Source of the DNA: Ctenosaura bakeri
Taxonomy: Eukaryota > Chordata > Lepidosauria > Squamata > Iguanidae
Assembly: GCA_948474755.1 (NCBI GenBank)
Contig: CAOLHI010001671.1
Span: 1-64,000 of the forward strand
DNA length: 64,000 nt
Direction of reading: 5' to 3'
Under the pieces are notes generated by a model that had not been told where the DNA came from, ran no database searches, and was given only the letters and a program-made list of their open reading frames with translations. Shown one piece after another: positions 34,701-49,700 of the stretch (position 1 is the first letter of the stretch; each line of letters starts with the position of its first letter). The translations under genes and the position numbers were made by a program.

Positions 34701-37700
34701 GCTACTTGGGAGGAAAGAACCTGCCCATTTTAGAACTTCTGCCAAGTATATTTTTCCAGCTATTCAGTTGAAGTCCCTGACAAACCCTTAGCCTCATGAG
34801 TTTTACTGGAACACAACTCAAATGCTCCTTTCCTTCCCAACAACATGGCACTCACCAACCGCAATAAGCCTAGTTCCTGTGGAGAGGGAGTTACCAATAA
34901 TGTAAATCTATTCCAAAATCATACCTAGGATTGCTGTTTGTGGCAGATAGCATCAAAATTAAACACACAAGTTAAAACAGCTAGTGACTGAAAACTGCAG
35001 CTGACTGTCTACAGGATTATCCCAGTTCTTCCAAAAGCCTAGTGCAAAAGGAACTACTTAAAACTGGAGTGGACAACACTTAATTCATCTTTACTCATGC
35101 TCCATTTTTTAAAGAGCTCAGAGAAAGTGACTGTTACAATCACATTAAATGGAAAAAAATGACAACAGCTGGGGCCCACTGGAAAAAAACAGCTGCCCAG
35201 TGTGGACAACAGCTCATGCCTCTGATAGCAGCCACTACAGCAACTCCACTTTAGGAGCAAGAGATGCTAACTGCTTTGATATGCATTGCCCTCAACTTGG
35301 TACTGTCCATATATGTTGAACTACAACTCCCTGACCATTGACCTGCTGCCTAGGTTGACAAGAATAAAAAAATTAAAACATCTGGAAAACATCAGGTTGG
35401 GGAAAGCTGGTTTCTGCTCCACTGTTTCAGGCAGGGGACCTCCTAAGTCTTCTATGTGCAAATACTGTTTTGCCAAAATGGAAAATCTAGTTATACTTCA
35501 GGACAGACTTAAAGGGGGGACCAAAGGACAATGTGTCACAGAGCTCTTGCTCAGCTTGGAAACTGACAGATCACACTCTCATGCTACTCATACAAACTTT
35601 GTCTTTTGTGACAGTTCACAGCATTAACAGCTAAAGCAGGTTTAGACCATTACTGTAGTCTAGACTTGTTTGCATCAATAAGCAATAGGCCTGCAGGGTA
35701 ATATCAAACAAAAATTACTGAAGTTGCTTCACTTCAAATAACATTTTCCAAATGAATGAGGAATGTTATCTCTACTTTGCCTTCGGTACATGTGAACTCT
35801 CAAGAATTTAAACAGATGCACAGAAACTTGTCACACATGATGGCATATATATGAGGCATAATTGATTTCCTACATATAATGATTTCTATGTGTAGAAGTT
35901 GAATTTCTTTATCACGCCCAATGTGCTAGATATGACTTATCAAGTACAATCAGATCTGATTTTAATTAAGAATATATTGTCTCATGCTTCTGGATGCAAA
36001 GGCTATCAACAACTGTACTTCTGGTAGACAGAATACACAATTTTTTTATATGAGAAACCAGGATCCATCTCCAAAGTCAACCACTGACATTTCAGCTTAC
36101 ACCAAAAAAAGTCATCTAAAAATTCTAAATTCTGCATTTCTTCCAGACCCTCCTGCAAGCAAGTAATTTATAGCAATAAATTAGTGAGAAAGTAATGGAA
36201 TATGTAAGACTGGGTTTTACAAGAACACACACAAAGATTACTAGGAGAGTCAGATTTTATCACCTTTTATTCAAGAAAATTGCCCATGTAGTGGAATCAA
36301 TTATGTTCCACACAATAAGAATGCCAGTAAAGTTGTCAAGATGAAGCTGGGTCTGTGAAGAATGAATTTCCAAAGACTGTATACATTTGAAAATACAGAC
36401 AGATATCTCTACTGCCTAATAATAGACAGTAGAGGTATCTGAAGTTCAAATTGCACTGTGATGCTACTACAGGGCCAAATGACAGGACTATCATGTGGGC
36501 AAGCTCTCGAGATCGTTAAGAGGTTAAGAGAATAATGAGACACAAGTAGTTTCCCTGTGAAAAGCTGTCCTGGACTTAGCAGAAGTCTGAATCCTAGCTG
36601 TTTGGCTTACAATCCTACTCAAGCTAAATGCGAAAATGAGGAAGTATAGTGGGTCCCTCTGTCTGGTGACATCCACATTTTACCTTTTTACACAGTTTTT
36701 ATGTGCCTGTGCTTTCACTGGCTTTTGGGGGCAATCTTTTTACTCAGTCGCTGTGGTATTTTACATTTCGTATTACTATTTATTTTCATACTGGATATTA
36801 CTGCTATATGTTTTAACCCTTGGTTTCAGGTTACTTTCAGGATTTTTAATGGGAACTGTTTAAAATAAAGAGAATTCAAAACATACTCATCAGAAATTTC
36901 GATGTTGAGCTTCTGCTTTGTTTGGCTCAGCATAGTGCGGTAAAGCTTGGTGGCCATTTCAATAAGGTGATCACTGCTGAAGAGGAAATCCCCTTTTCCA
37001 GCTGCTCCAGATCCCTAGGAGTTGAGAAGAGGAAATCAAGGGAAGCTGAACACGTAGGCAAACTCTTAGGTATGAAGACAGATACTAAGAGTACCTTCCT
37101 TTTATCCTGTGGTGGTTCAAGTTAAGAGACTGGCAACATTGGTTTTGATTGACAAAAACTACTGGTATCACCAAAGATTTTAAACCTACCTCTTTGAGAT
37201 GCACAGCAAAGAAGCCATCATTCTGAGAGCTCATAGACACCTTGATGACATCCCCCAGAGGAACCTCTGACTTGATTTGCCCTGACTTCTGATCAGCAAG
37301 GAGGACATTATTTTTTGTGAGCAAGAAAATTCTAGCACTGCACTGAGGAAGAAGTAGAAGGATTATTTCTGGAACCATCAAGCAGAGCAACCATTAAGGA
37401 GTTAACACCTTTTCAGGCTCACATAAACATTTTAAGCCTCACTGGCTAAAAAAAAAAAAAAAAGCCAATACTATTCAGTGCATGCAAACTAACAGCTGGA
37501 CCTTTCCAGCTGAACTCCTTGTTTGTACAATAGGAATAAATTACCAACCAGTTATGACAATATTATGATGAAGTAGGAATGACTGACTGGTGTACATTAT
37601 TTTCAATATTCTTTCATCCACAGGAACAGCAATTCCAAAAACACCTTTAAGTCTAACTAGAATTAGTTACGCATCACAGTAGATGCACATGATTATTAAA

Positions 37701-40700
37701 TACATCAATCCTTACAAACTGGTCACATGCTGAGAAGTCCAGCAAGAGAATCTGTCACACACATACATACAGAAAAAATCCAGAACAGTGTCAAAATATA
37801 CTGTAGATGAAATTAACCTCACTGCACATCAAGATGCTTCTCCATTCTGCATAAGCATTTTTACCTTTCCATTTGCTCTGTTGATTTTGTTTACTACTTC
37901 AGCAATAATAATTTTCTCCTCCACGGCATCTTTCAGTTTCTTATATTTGGGGTTCTTGCTGATTTCAAGGTAGGCTCCTTGGAAAGGCTGTCCAACACTT
38001 TGAGACACAAAGGGAACAAAAAAAGGATGACTGAAGCTCATAAGGGATGAAAGGAAAGATGTCTGGGAGACACTTTGATACAGATCTTGCATCTAGCCAC
38101 TTGCCCAATTAGTTGTGTGGATAACATAAGATTAAGCAATGTTAGAGAAGCTCTCCTGAGTCAAGTTCAAAAAAAAGATGGGGGGATTCACTGAGGTCTT
38201 TCGAAAACATCTATACTTCCTTGGGATGTTTTTCCATTTGGATTATAATCTAAGAAGAACTGAGAAGAAGAATTTCACATAGCTTGAACCCCTTAGTCTT
38301 TCTCTAATGAATGTAATGAAGATCTATCAAGCCATTACATTCAATAAGTAAAGCCCATGAAGGCACACACTCAAAAAAAGTGCATGGAAGTGAGTAGCCA
38401 CCTAGTCACCTCACAACTCCACTTGGCTCCACAGCATTTTTAACTCTACTGTTATAAAAAACAAACACTATCTTCCATTAGCTATCATAGGGGCAAGCAG
38501 ACAGTGGCCCCTGCTTCTTCTGGGATGCAGTCAGACAATTTTTCTCAACAATCAGATTCCTAAAAAAAAAGGGGGGGTAATGGGTAACTTCTGAGCACAG
38601 CTTGAAAATGATACATTGTGTTGGGGGTAATGACATTACCAGGCCAGTGTGATATAGCAGTTTGTGCATTGGACTGCAACTCTGGAGACCAGAGTTTGAT
38701 TCCCCACTCAACCATGGAAAACTCACTGGGTGACCTTGGGCATGTCACACATTCTCAGCCTCAGCAAACCCTGTGATAGGATTACCTTAGGGCTGCTGTA
38801 AGCTGAAAATGACTTGAAAGCATACAACAACAATCATAATACCACGGTCATTAATTTTAAAAAGTAATGTAGTGGCTGCTAGTACTGACTGTGTTTTTTA
38901 AACATAAAAGTAACATTTACTCATTATTCATAAAACACATTTTAATAGTCATTTGGGAGAACTGTTCACCATGTTTGTACTTTTAAAGCTTTTTTTCTTT
39001 TAAAAAGTAATTAAAAAGGAAATTAAAATGAAGCACCGAGTTGCAACAAGTTCCTTGGCTAGCAACGAGCCATTCTCCAAAAGAAAGAAGTAATGAATTT
39101 CTTAAGTAACACTCCAAGTTCTATTTCTGATTCTTCTGAGAAGGACCCGAAACATCCTCTATTTACAGCTGTCTTCACAGGATCAAGCAGGAAAGCTTTT
39201 GTCAACTGGCAGACAGTTTGCATTAAGCTGCGCCTCCCATGCATTCCCCTTTCCCTCAGAAGATAAAATAGTCCACAAGTGACTTACTTATGTGTGGACA
39301 GCTGAGCTAGTAAAAACTCCCCCACCCCCTTTTTGTAGACTACCAACTTTCCTAGACTAATTTTCAGCACTGCTTTAGATTAGCCTGAGAAAGATCGCAG
39401 CCCCATTCTTAAACTATGAGGACAATTAAAAGCCTCTGCTCTGTTGGTTCTGGGAGGGGCAAAGACATGGTAGCCAATTTCTAGGCCTTTGCATGATGAA
39501 CTTTTGGGCCTTTAGCTATACTGTCCAAAGGTCCAAGACCTACCATCACATTAAACTCCCAACACACTAAATTACCACCATTAGCTACTAACAGATTCAT
39601 TTTGCAATCATGTCGTAACATTTCAAAACTCTGTGTCCTTTTTAATCATAGTAGATAACTTCACCTGCATCCAAAAGGGGTGAAAAAGACAGCAAGAATG
39701 CAGACAGAGTTACAGCCCCTTAAGCAATATAAGCTGCCTATTGCCCTGTCTGGAACAAACAGTGCTGGCCTGGATTCTTACCGCAATACAGAGGCAAGTT
39801 TCCACCTGTCTGAGAAACTGATAAGATAAAGTAATGCTCTCTGTAACCAAAGTTAAGGATTTCAGTACTGAAGTACAAGAGATTACAAAGCTTATGAGTA
39901 GAAATGCTTTATAAATAATAGTGCTGCACAACTGGTCTTTATATACACTCGCTTGTGTTGCCACATTGTACATTTATCTCTAAACAGATGGTGCTTTGCT
40001 TTTCACAGAACAGTCCCCTAGTATTCTACCTCTAGTAACTGCGACAGGTATGGAAAGTTCCAAAGGAGATTGCATTTTGTATTTTGTCTGCATTGATGCA
40101 GTACCAAAACAGTTAGCTCCACCTTTTCTTTCTTCCTAATGACAGATGGTGGGAATGAATGGGTAAGACGGGAGCAGAGCAGACCAGATTTGGCTATAAA
40201 AACCACTCATAAACAGATCCAGCAGCAGAAATAGAGAACCTGAAACCCTCCAGATGTTGTTGAACTGCAACTCCCCCTGTCCTTAATCACTAACAATAGC
40301 TAGCTAGTTTTCATAGAGTTGGGAGTCCCAAGGCCATCTGGAGGGTTGCAAGTTCCCCAGCCCTGTCCTGTGGTCACTAAGAGTCTCCTCGTCACATAGA
40401 TGTTCATTCTCAGGTTCTTTCATGATAGAGGAGAATGGCTTCTGAGCAATAAATCAAATTCAATTTTTTCACATCAACATTCTTGCAAGTTCCAGTGCCC
40501 CCTACACTTCATCCCACCACTGCTTTTATATATCAAAATATTTTTCCTTCTAAGCAGCTTCCCCATCTAGAGATCTCGGCATAGGATGTTGTTGTTGTGC
40601 GCCTTCAAAGTCATTTCCAACTTACTGCAATCCTAACATGAACCTATCATGGGATTTTTTTAGGTCTCAAGAGTGTGTGACACGCCCAGAATCATCCAAT

Positions 40701-43700
40701 GGGTTTCCATGGCTGAGCAGAGAACAGAATCCTGGTCTTCAGGGCTGTAATCAAATGCTCAAACCACTGTACCATGCCGGTTCTTCAGGGCAATAAAATA
40801 ACACAATCCATTAAAAAGCAACTAAAAACAGTTCAACTGATAGCCTTTATGCTCCATGAATTTGTTTAAACCCCCTTCAAGTTGGCAGCCACTACCACAT
40901 CTAGTGGCAACAAACTCCTAACATGAATTAAGTGATGAAAAAATCCCTATTGTTCTTAATCTCCTGCTAATTACTTTGACTGGATGATATTTTAGTGTTA
41001 TAAGAAAAGAAAGCTTACTTTTTCCCCCTAAGATCACACACAGTTTTAAAGTCATGACTATTTCTACCTCTTTGCTATTGTGCTTTTTGTAAACAGAATA
41101 AGCCCCAAATATTATTGACCTTCAAGTTGATTCATCAACTGATCGTTTTGCTTGTCCTTTGACTTTTTAGCTGTATAATTTGCTTTGCAAGGTGTAGCAT
41201 CCAGCATTGCACATAGTGTTCCAAATGTCACTGTGCAGAAAATTTGTACAAAGCCATTATTATATTGGCAATTACATTTTCAATCCATCTTTCAGTCACT
41301 CCTGATGTGGACGTTGCCTTTTCCCCCCATCCATGGCTGTTACATATGGGGCTAATGTTCTGAACTGAACTGACCATCACAAACTCCAAGTTTTCCTTCT
41401 TGATTAGTCATCAGTGGACATGTGGCATTAGGATTATTTTGTTCAATGTCTTTTACTCTCAGATCCCTTCCTTACTATGTTTGTGTGCAGGCTGATCAAT
41501 GTGAAAATAAGCCAAAAATCTATGTAATATAAATTTTCAAGGTGAGAGGCTATGGAGCTGTAAATTGGTGAAAGTTATGGCAGAATCCACAGGTTAAGAT
41601 AAACAGGGATTTCGAGGAAATTTTCTCTCTCCAATCCATATAAAGGAGACCGTTTCATCTTGCAGCTTTAGGGAAAGAAACCAAAATGGCTCATTACCTG
41701 GCTGGATATAAAGCTTTCTTGTCCTTGAAAAGTTCACTAGCTTCCAGTTTTTCTTCATAAACAAGCTTCTTCTGGTCTGTAAACTGGTCTCTGTACTTTT
41801 TACACTATAGAAAATATAACAGCTGAATCATAAAACAGATCCTGGAAACTGCCTTCAAAAAAATTTGTTATGGCTTGTTATCCTTTAGTGCTCAAGGCAC
41901 ACTTCCTAATCATTACTGGATTGAAACACAAATGCAGTTATAAACACAGATAGAGAGAGTAATCATCAGCAGCACAAGTTTCTCATTTTGTACCTGCTCT
42001 GTCCATTTCTCTCTGAATATATGTTTATCACATCATGAATTTATTACATCATGAATCATGGTGTAAAAGTTAGGGGCCCACCTGACAGCCACCTGCTTTT
42101 TAAATGATTGCACTGGATAGCAGTCACTGGATAGAGAGATATGCTGACAGGTATATAACTGCCTTGTATTCTGTCTTAAAACCAACTGCTAACATGCAAC
42201 CCTGTATCTACAGTTCAAGTAAAATCAGGGACTGTGAAAAGTATATCTTACTGGGATATTAATGGGGAAAAAAGATTGTTGGTTTTACCTGTGGTATGTT
42301 CATTTCCAGCAGATAAGGGACAAGCATTTTACAAGACTATGTTGCTCCTCTTACTTGCCCCTAGTAGGCAGGAAAAAGAAAGATCTTCTAGTGTTACTAC
42401 ATGGGAGGAGCAACCCCCTGGAGGTCAGTTACTAAACAAAGAGATAAAGCTCCAAACACAAAACAATTTAACAATTTATTAACACAATCACAGCAAACAG
42501 TAACTGTCAACAACATTGTTTTTGTCTAAGACAATCATATACCTGAACTCCAATAAGAAACAACCCACAGATTGTGGAACTCAATGATCCCCACAGGGAG
42601 TAATTATATACATTCTGGCATTGTTATGCCAGCATCCACAGGGTGAGGAGGATGTTCATCCCTTATCTGCTGGAAATGAACATATCACAGGTAAGACCAA
42701 TGTTCCTTTTCCCAGCAGAGAAGGAAGAAACATCTTACAAGACTGTGACTTGCCAGGGCCTCCTTGATTTAGGGTGGGTGGTGCTGATGTCCCACTATTC
42801 TAAGAGTCAACCATCTGCTGCAGGACCCTCCTCTCAAATGCAATTGCAGCTGACTCAAAGCTGCCTGGTTTATAATGTCTGATGAAGGCAGAAGGGGACT
42901 TCCAGGTGGTTGCTTTGCAGATCTCCACCAGGGGATGTTGTTGGTGGACAATGGCTGTACTAATGCTATACTCGTACTAACGTGCCTTCCAGTGGTGGAA
43001 TGTTCAGAGGCTCATAACAGATCATGATTCTGAACTTGATCCACCTACTCAGGGTGGAGATGGATACTTTCTGCCATTTATACCATTGGTTGAAATGAGA
43101 TGAAAAGTGCTTCAGAGACCTGGAAGCTTCTTGTCCTCTTTAAGTAGATCCAGATGGCCCTGTGTAAGTCCAGAGTGTGCCAGATCTCGTCAGGTTCCTT
43201 GGAAGGTCATGGAAAGAATGGAATGCGCATTGACTTTGGGAATGAAGTGGAGGTCCAGCTACAGTCAGATGTGATGATTCAGAGTTCTTTGTGTGATAAC
43301 AGCACTCCTAATTCCAATACTGTAGGAAAAGAAGCCAATGAAGCCTCTGCAGGTGGTCTAGGCTTGACACGGGTGTCTTCCTAATGATATGAATGGACTT
43401 GGCAATTGTGCTGATCCAGTCCTGGGGATGGGAAACTATCCACTATGGGAGACAATCCAAGATGAGCTGTTACTGAACATGTCTCCAAGGTGCTGGATCT
43501 GCTGTGAAAGGCTGAAAGAGCTCCTTTCGATGTTCACCAGAAAGCCATGCTGTTTCAAGGACTCAAGGGCGAACTGCACATCTCGTTGCCCTTGCTACAG
43601 TAATGTTGAGTGTACCAGCAGATCAACCAAGTAAGAACAGATGTGCAGTCATGGCTCTCTCCAGTGCACCTCCAGAACCATCATGACCTTGGTGAACACC

Positions 43701-46700
43701 TTAGGTGCCAACAACAGGCCAAATGGAAGCACCTTGTACTGAAAGTGTTGCTTGCCATACACAAGGCACAGAAAGTGGCAGTGAGATATGCAAATAGGAA
43801 TGTGAAGGTAGGCTTGCCAAAGTTCAAACAATGACATGAAGTCCACCAGTTGGAGCACTTCTAGAATATGCTTCAGCATCTCCATGCAGAACCTTTTTCA
43901 CAAAACAATTTACCCCTCTAAGGCTCAGAATAGATCTCCATGTGCGAAATGAGGAAGAAGATGGAGTAGTAGCCCTTGCATCTCTAAGAGGGTGGCACAT
44001 TTTCTGTTGCTCCTATTTTGAGCAAACGGGTCTATGGCTTCTAGTAGGAGGTGGTGTTTCACTAGATTTTCAAACCTGAGAAAGGTGATAAACACGAGAA
44101 CTCTATCCAATATCTATGTCTTAGTGTGTCCAACACCCAGTGATCACAGGTAGAATTGTCCCACAAATGCATGAACTCCCAAAGCCTGCCCCCTATTGGC
44201 AGGGTGACATGCCCTCTGGTTCCTTCATTAGCCCCTGTTGTTGTTGGGCTGCTGAAGTCCAGACGCATCTGAAGTCTAGTGCTTGCTCTGGAAACTCTGC
44301 TCTCCCCATTGAGGGCTACAGGCTCTGGAGTCTTTTGCTTGAAACGAAAAGCTGGGGTTGGAGGTAAAGTGGGACTTAGGGGCACAGACATTACAGGCCC
44401 TATCTGTAATGCTTCCTACGGTCCCTCTTCTTTCCTCAGGCCTGTGGCTTTTTCTTATCCTTACTGTCTATGAGCACTGGCGCCAGGAACTCCTAAAAAA
44501 GTTTAGTCCTCAGACAGGGAGTGAACATGAGATTCTGTTTTGACTTTGTGTCCACATTGCATTTCTTGAGCCAAAGCTGGTACCTTACTGCTACTGATGC
44601 TGCTTAGCCCCTAGCATAGAACTGTACAGTATCAAGGGTGCCATCTGCTGTGAAGGCTGCTGCCTTCATCAATGTGTTGAGTTCCTATCTGAGCCACTTC
44701 TCAAGTGGAGAGATTTCCTTTTAAAATATTCTAGCCCATTGGAGGGAAGCCCTTGCCACCATGGAAACAGAGGCAGCAGCTTTTATAGATAAGGAAATAA
44801 CCTCATGTGCCCTCTTGAAAGCTGCTTCCACTCTCCTCTCCTCAGATATCTTTAATGTGCCCTCACCATCTTTATAAAAAAACAACAGAAGTCATGACTG
44901 CAGACATAGGGGCATCCACCAGAGGGACCTCTGGGTTATCTATGACACTTTTGGGAAAGTTATAGTTTCTTAGCAGCACTCATACTAGTCCAGTTCACTC
45001 TTGGTTTGCTCCATTCTTCCCTTACTATCTGCATGAGGTTAGCAGGGAAGGACATTTTTAACACAGCAGGGAATGCAATATGAAAAAGGCCTTCAGGTAC
45101 CCAAAGCAATTCTGAAGCCTCGGGGGCGGGAGGGGGCTGCTGTGCTGGAAAGATTAGGCCTGATTATATTGTTTAAGAGAACTGGAAAATCCTCTACCAA
45201 AAAAAAAGGAGAACATAATTGGAGATCATTCCAACTCTCCCTCCTAGGAGGGAAGTTCTCCTTCTTCCACCTTAGAAGCAGCAGCATAGGAAGCCTCATC
45301 TTTGTACTGTTCCTCAGAGGAGAAAACAGAGTCTTGCTTACTCCTGAGGAGTCGTGGTTACAGTTCCTGTGCTTTCAGAGGGGTGGCTGTGGTTGCGAGG
45401 CTGCATCAGAGTCAGAGGCTGAGGCCACTTTCTCCTCCCTGCCTGCCCAGTGTGGCCTAGGCCACCACTCACCATGTAGCTAAGATGGTGACTACCTGCA
45501 CCACAGGAAGCAGCCTTGGACTCCTGCCACACAGCCCTAGTGCATTCACATGACAGAGAGTCTGCGTGATCTCTGCTGTGGCCATCATATGCTTCCCTAG
45601 AGCTAAAAAGTTCTCCCCTCACCATCTAGAGAGTCTTGCGTGTGTGGTAAATGGGAGGGCCAGCCCCCCCCCTTTACACCCTCCTGGGGTCTCTATTCTT
45701 CTCCACACCTGCTGCAGCTGTTTCCTCAGCTACCAAGGCCCAAATCCATGCTGTCAAGTCCTGGGATGCCTCCCTCACAGCCCTGAGGATGGGAGGAGTC
45801 TGTTGCTACTCATACTTGCCTTCAGGCTTTTGTCACTCCAGTGTGCCTCCACATTCCCCAGCTTGGCACAGGCAGTGATGCTGGGCACACACAGCAATGC
45901 AGAGAGGATTCCCCTCCCCTGGCTGCTCCCAAGTATTCCCCTCCACAGAACTAGCACCCTCCATGAATGTCTGTCTTATTCCTGCCATGAGCTTAGAAAG
46001 GGGAAGAGTCACCGGTTGCGCTAGTGGTTCTCTACTTCTTTTTCTTGGACATCCTTCCTTCCTTTCATGCTCTCAGTAGAAGCGGGGGGGGGATGGGAGG
46101 GGAGGAAAGGAAAGGCAGGGGCTAGGCGAGAGTGGAAGTTTTACAGAGTAAGAAGTTTTGAAGGCTGAGCAGAGGAACGACAAGTTTGGGTATTTTTAGA
46201 GAAAGGTGAAAGACTGAAAGGATCTGAAAAAATATCTAAAGTGGCTGCAGTGACAAAGGTCTCAAAGCTCATGTAAGCGTGTCCTCTAGGAGTGGCAGGA
46301 GAAAGACTGACCTCTAAGGGGTTGCCCCCCACCCCCCGACATAGTAAAGTTTTTCTTTTTCCTGTCTACTAGGAGCAAGTGGAAGGAGCAAGCCAATCAT
46401 ACAGGATGTTCATCTCTCTTCTGCTGGGAAAGAAGAGAATTAACCAAAGAATTAGGTAAAGCTTGAATAGCTGTACTGATCAATTTGATTAAACTATTTT
46501 TAATAACTAAAATGTATAATGGGAATTTTTCTTATGATAACTGGGGGAGAGAGAGAGAGAGATTGAGAGAGCGATGCTAACTCCAACCAATTTGCCTGGA
46601 GAGTTCTTGATAATACAAAGCCCAATGGTAGGCAAAATGTGGCCCACAGTATCTAAGCAGGCCCTGAATTCCCTTTTTCTAAAATAAAAATTAATACAAA

Positions 46701-49700
46701 TTGTAGCTGCTTTTGGCCTGAAAACTGTGCAGAAAGCCCACAATATGGCTCCTGTGTTGTTGTCACCCTGCTATAGATGATTCCAAGCTAGAATTTTCTT
46801 GATTTTGTATATTGTTCTGATAGTTAAACTTCTTATTCCTGGAATTTAAGGGCTACTCTGACTCACAAATTGATGACAATCCATAGATTAACTATCTAGA
46901 TCAGAGCGGGCACACTCTGGAGCCTAAAGGGCCATGTCACCCAATTTTCAGCCTCTCTGGAAGGCTGCAGTGTGTCATCAGAGCAGCCAGTTTGGCCAAC
47001 TGGAAGTGGCTTGTGGACCATGCTGAGGTTTTTGCTTTAGCTATTTTGGTGTGGGGGACCCTCTGAACCTATCTTCAGTGTTTGAGAGGACAAAAATGGC
47101 AGTAGGGGACAGAAAAAATTGGAAACTGGTGGTGAGGTGTCAGTGGCAGCCCTGGAGATCCCTGCAGGCCACATGCAGCCTGTGGGTCACACATTTTCCA
47201 TCCATAAACAAAATAATCAACTTTTTTTTCATGGCAGCGTCTGTGTTGAGTAAAGTTAAATCTGTACTAAACAGATGTAACGTAAGAGCAATTCATTTTC
47301 TTTAAATCAAGATCTTTTAAAACAATGGAATGAATATGTGCGTGTGTTTAGCTAAAACAACATTTTAAGTAAAAATTAGAGAATACTGACACCATGGGAT
47401 GTTTTGCTTCTTTGAATCTTTATTACTGGCGTTTAATGTAAGTTTTTATTTGTTAACCTATTTTGAAAGCCTGTGATGGAAATCTAGTTTATAAATTTAA
47501 GAAATTGAAACCTAATATATAAACACACAATAAGATTAGTTCTTGTAAGAGACTATTACCCTCCACAAGTGGAATATCCTCTTCAGTTCCTTATGAGTTG
47601 AATCCAAGAAGAGATAAGGCCTTGCTGGCCAGTTTTTATCTATTGGTGATAAAGAAGGCATCTTATTCTTCATTTCCAAAAAATACTTTTGCATCTGTTT
47701 TAAGAGAAATAAAAAGAACTGATTATATCAGTTTTTAACACTGAAACGTTTTAAGCAGACTTAATATGACCATACTCCTTATTCACAACATCCAGCTTCA
47801 TTTTTAAAAAAATATTTTTATTAAATATTTTAATTAAAAATAAAAAAAACTCTCCCCACTTCCAAGCTTGTTTTCCAGTTGAATCTGCGTGTATCCATTC
47901 TATTCATACATTACTGTTGCTTACTCAAGGGACTGTTACATCTTATATTGTTAGACAATTGCTTTGTTACCTTACTACCATGTTACATTATTATTTTATC
48001 TTGCTACTTTATTCCATTGCATTACTTACAAACTTGCTTTATTCTTATTTCTTTTCTTATATTATGTCTTTATCGAATCCAAAACTTCTCTCCATTCCCT
48101 TTCAAAGTTCTGGATAGGTTTATTTCTCAAAGAAAATGTTGACTTTTCTGTCTCTAACATATCCAGGACTTTTAATTTCCATTCTTCTATATCAACATAT
48201 TTTCTTTCTTTCCAATACTGCGCATATATCAGCCTTGCAGCAGTTATCAGATATAACAGTGTCTTCTGATGGCATCTTATTTCTCTTTGTAGCCCAAGCA
48301 TATTTAACAGGCAAAATTCTGGCTTCATTTCAAAATTTACATTATAAATTCTTTGAATTTCGTCATGTATTTCCTTCCAGAATTTCCTTGCTATCTTACA
48401 AGACCGCCACATATGATAAAATGTTCCCACCTTTTCATCACATTTCCAACATCTTGCATTTCCATTTTTAGTTATTTTTTGCAGTCTTTCTGGTGTCATA
48501 TACCATCTATGTAACATCTTATAAAAGTTTTCTCTTAAATTTAAGCTTGATGTAAATTTTGTATCTGTCTTCCATTCCCTCACCCATCTATCCGATTCAA
48601 TTGAATGTCCAACATTTTGTGCCCACCTAACCATTGTATCTTTAACAACCTCTGATTCCATTTCTCTTTGTAACAATAATTTATAAAATTTAGAAATTCT
48701 TTTCTTCTGGTCCCCCCTCATCAATAAATCTAGTTCATTTTCTTTTCTCTCAAATCCATATAATTTTTGATCCATTTTAAATCTCTCTTTAAGTTGCCTC
48801 CATGGGAACCAATTAAATTCATGCCCTGCAGCTTTTAATTCTTCTTCTGTACACATTCTTGGTTTATCTCCTTCCTATTTCAATAACTCTTGATAGGTTA
48901 GAAAGTTTCCTTATTTTGTTAAAGCAATTTTGGATGCTTCTTGAGGTGAGGTCCACACTGGAAGTCTTCTATAAAATCAATGCTTTATTTGTAGCCAAGC
49001 TTTCAATAGTGTCTTCCGAAAGCAATGATTATTACATTCTTTATTCACTGTTATTTTGTCATAGCATAGATATCCACGCCATCCAAACCTATTATTTATT
49101 CCTTCCAATTCTTCGATTGGTGTATTTTCTACTTGTATCCAGTCTTTAATCATATCTAAACAACATGCTTGATAATAGGTTTTTAGTGATGATACATCAA
49201 AACCTCCTCCTTCTTTTGCGTCTTGTAATATTATAAATCTTATTCTTGGTTTTTTTCCTTGCCAAATAAATTTTTGTAATTCTTTTTCCCATTCTTCAAA
49301 AATCTTTTCTCTTCCTATTATTGGTAAATTCTGGAACAGAAACATAAGCTTTGGTAGTAGGGACATTTTAAAAGCATTTATCCTCCCCAGGAGAGACAGA
49401 TTTAAATTCTTCCGTCTTTCCATTTCACTTTTAATCTCCTTCCATATCTTCAAATAATTTTTGTCAAATAATTCTTCATTTTTGGTTGTTATCATAATAC
49501 CTAAGTATTTTACTTTTTTAGTTAATTGATATCCTGATCTTCTCTCCAGGTCAACTTGTTCTTTCTTTGTCATATTTACTGTCATCATCATTGCCTTTTC
49601 TCCATTTATCTTATATCCTGCCATTTGTCCATATTTTTGTAACATGTCCATCAACGGCTGGATTGATTCTTGAGGTTCCTCCAAAAATATGATTACATCA

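Larger units (their letters stand above)
31702..36886 (-). other. MYO1B intron (last), about 5.2 kb
   Basis: It contains a Tigger-like MITE (33264-33634), an AAAC microsatellite (33684-33711), a degraded hAT-type MITE (35285-35412) and a small hairpin near 36401-36441. I see no further coding exon: the flanking exons join in phase without one. Confidence 0.85.
37998..41697 (-). other. MYO1B intron, about 3.7 kb
   Basis: It contains two tRNA-derived SINEs in opposite orientations (38642-38835, 40588-40784) and a degraded MITE (40230-40363). The remaining sequence is AT-rich without recognisable features. Confidence 0.85.
42287..46440 (-). mobile_element. Degraded DIRS-type (tyrosine recombinase) retrotransposon
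   Basis: Read on the minus strand, the order is Gag-like, reverse transcriptase, tyrosine recombinase. The Gag-like block lies near 44720-44440 (AASVAVRYQLWLKK). The RT block is at 43960-43649 and includes AYLHIPI, QYKVLPFGL and APKVFTKV. The recombinase block is at about 43190-42840 and includes LDLHRAIWIYLKRT, STLSRWIKF and the C-terminal EICKATTWKSPSAFIRHYK with its catalytic-type Tyr. There are no LTRs. The ends carry inverted repeats (42287-42390 against 46340-46440), and an internal segment (42650-42760) repeats the terminal words in both orientations, like a DIRS internal complementary region. Many stops and frameshifts make it inactive. The family call follows from the RT-recombinase order; the exact subfamily is unknown. 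Confidence 0.8.
41805..47559 (-). other. MYO1B intron, about 5.8 kb, mostly a DIRS-type element
   Basis: About 4.1 kb of this intron is the DIRS-type retroelement at 42287-46440. Beyond it are a GA microsatellite (46547-46563) and a repeat-like stretch at about 46905-47205 that I cannot classify. Confidence 0.8.

Noticed and set aside
40990..41480. Possible dispersed repeat or conserved element
   Set aside because: Some words feel familiar from reptile repeats, but I could not define ends, orientation or a family.
45073..46024. Plus-strand frames of 136 and 152 codons
   Set aside because: They are antisense to the Gag side of the DIRS-type element and show no known domain.
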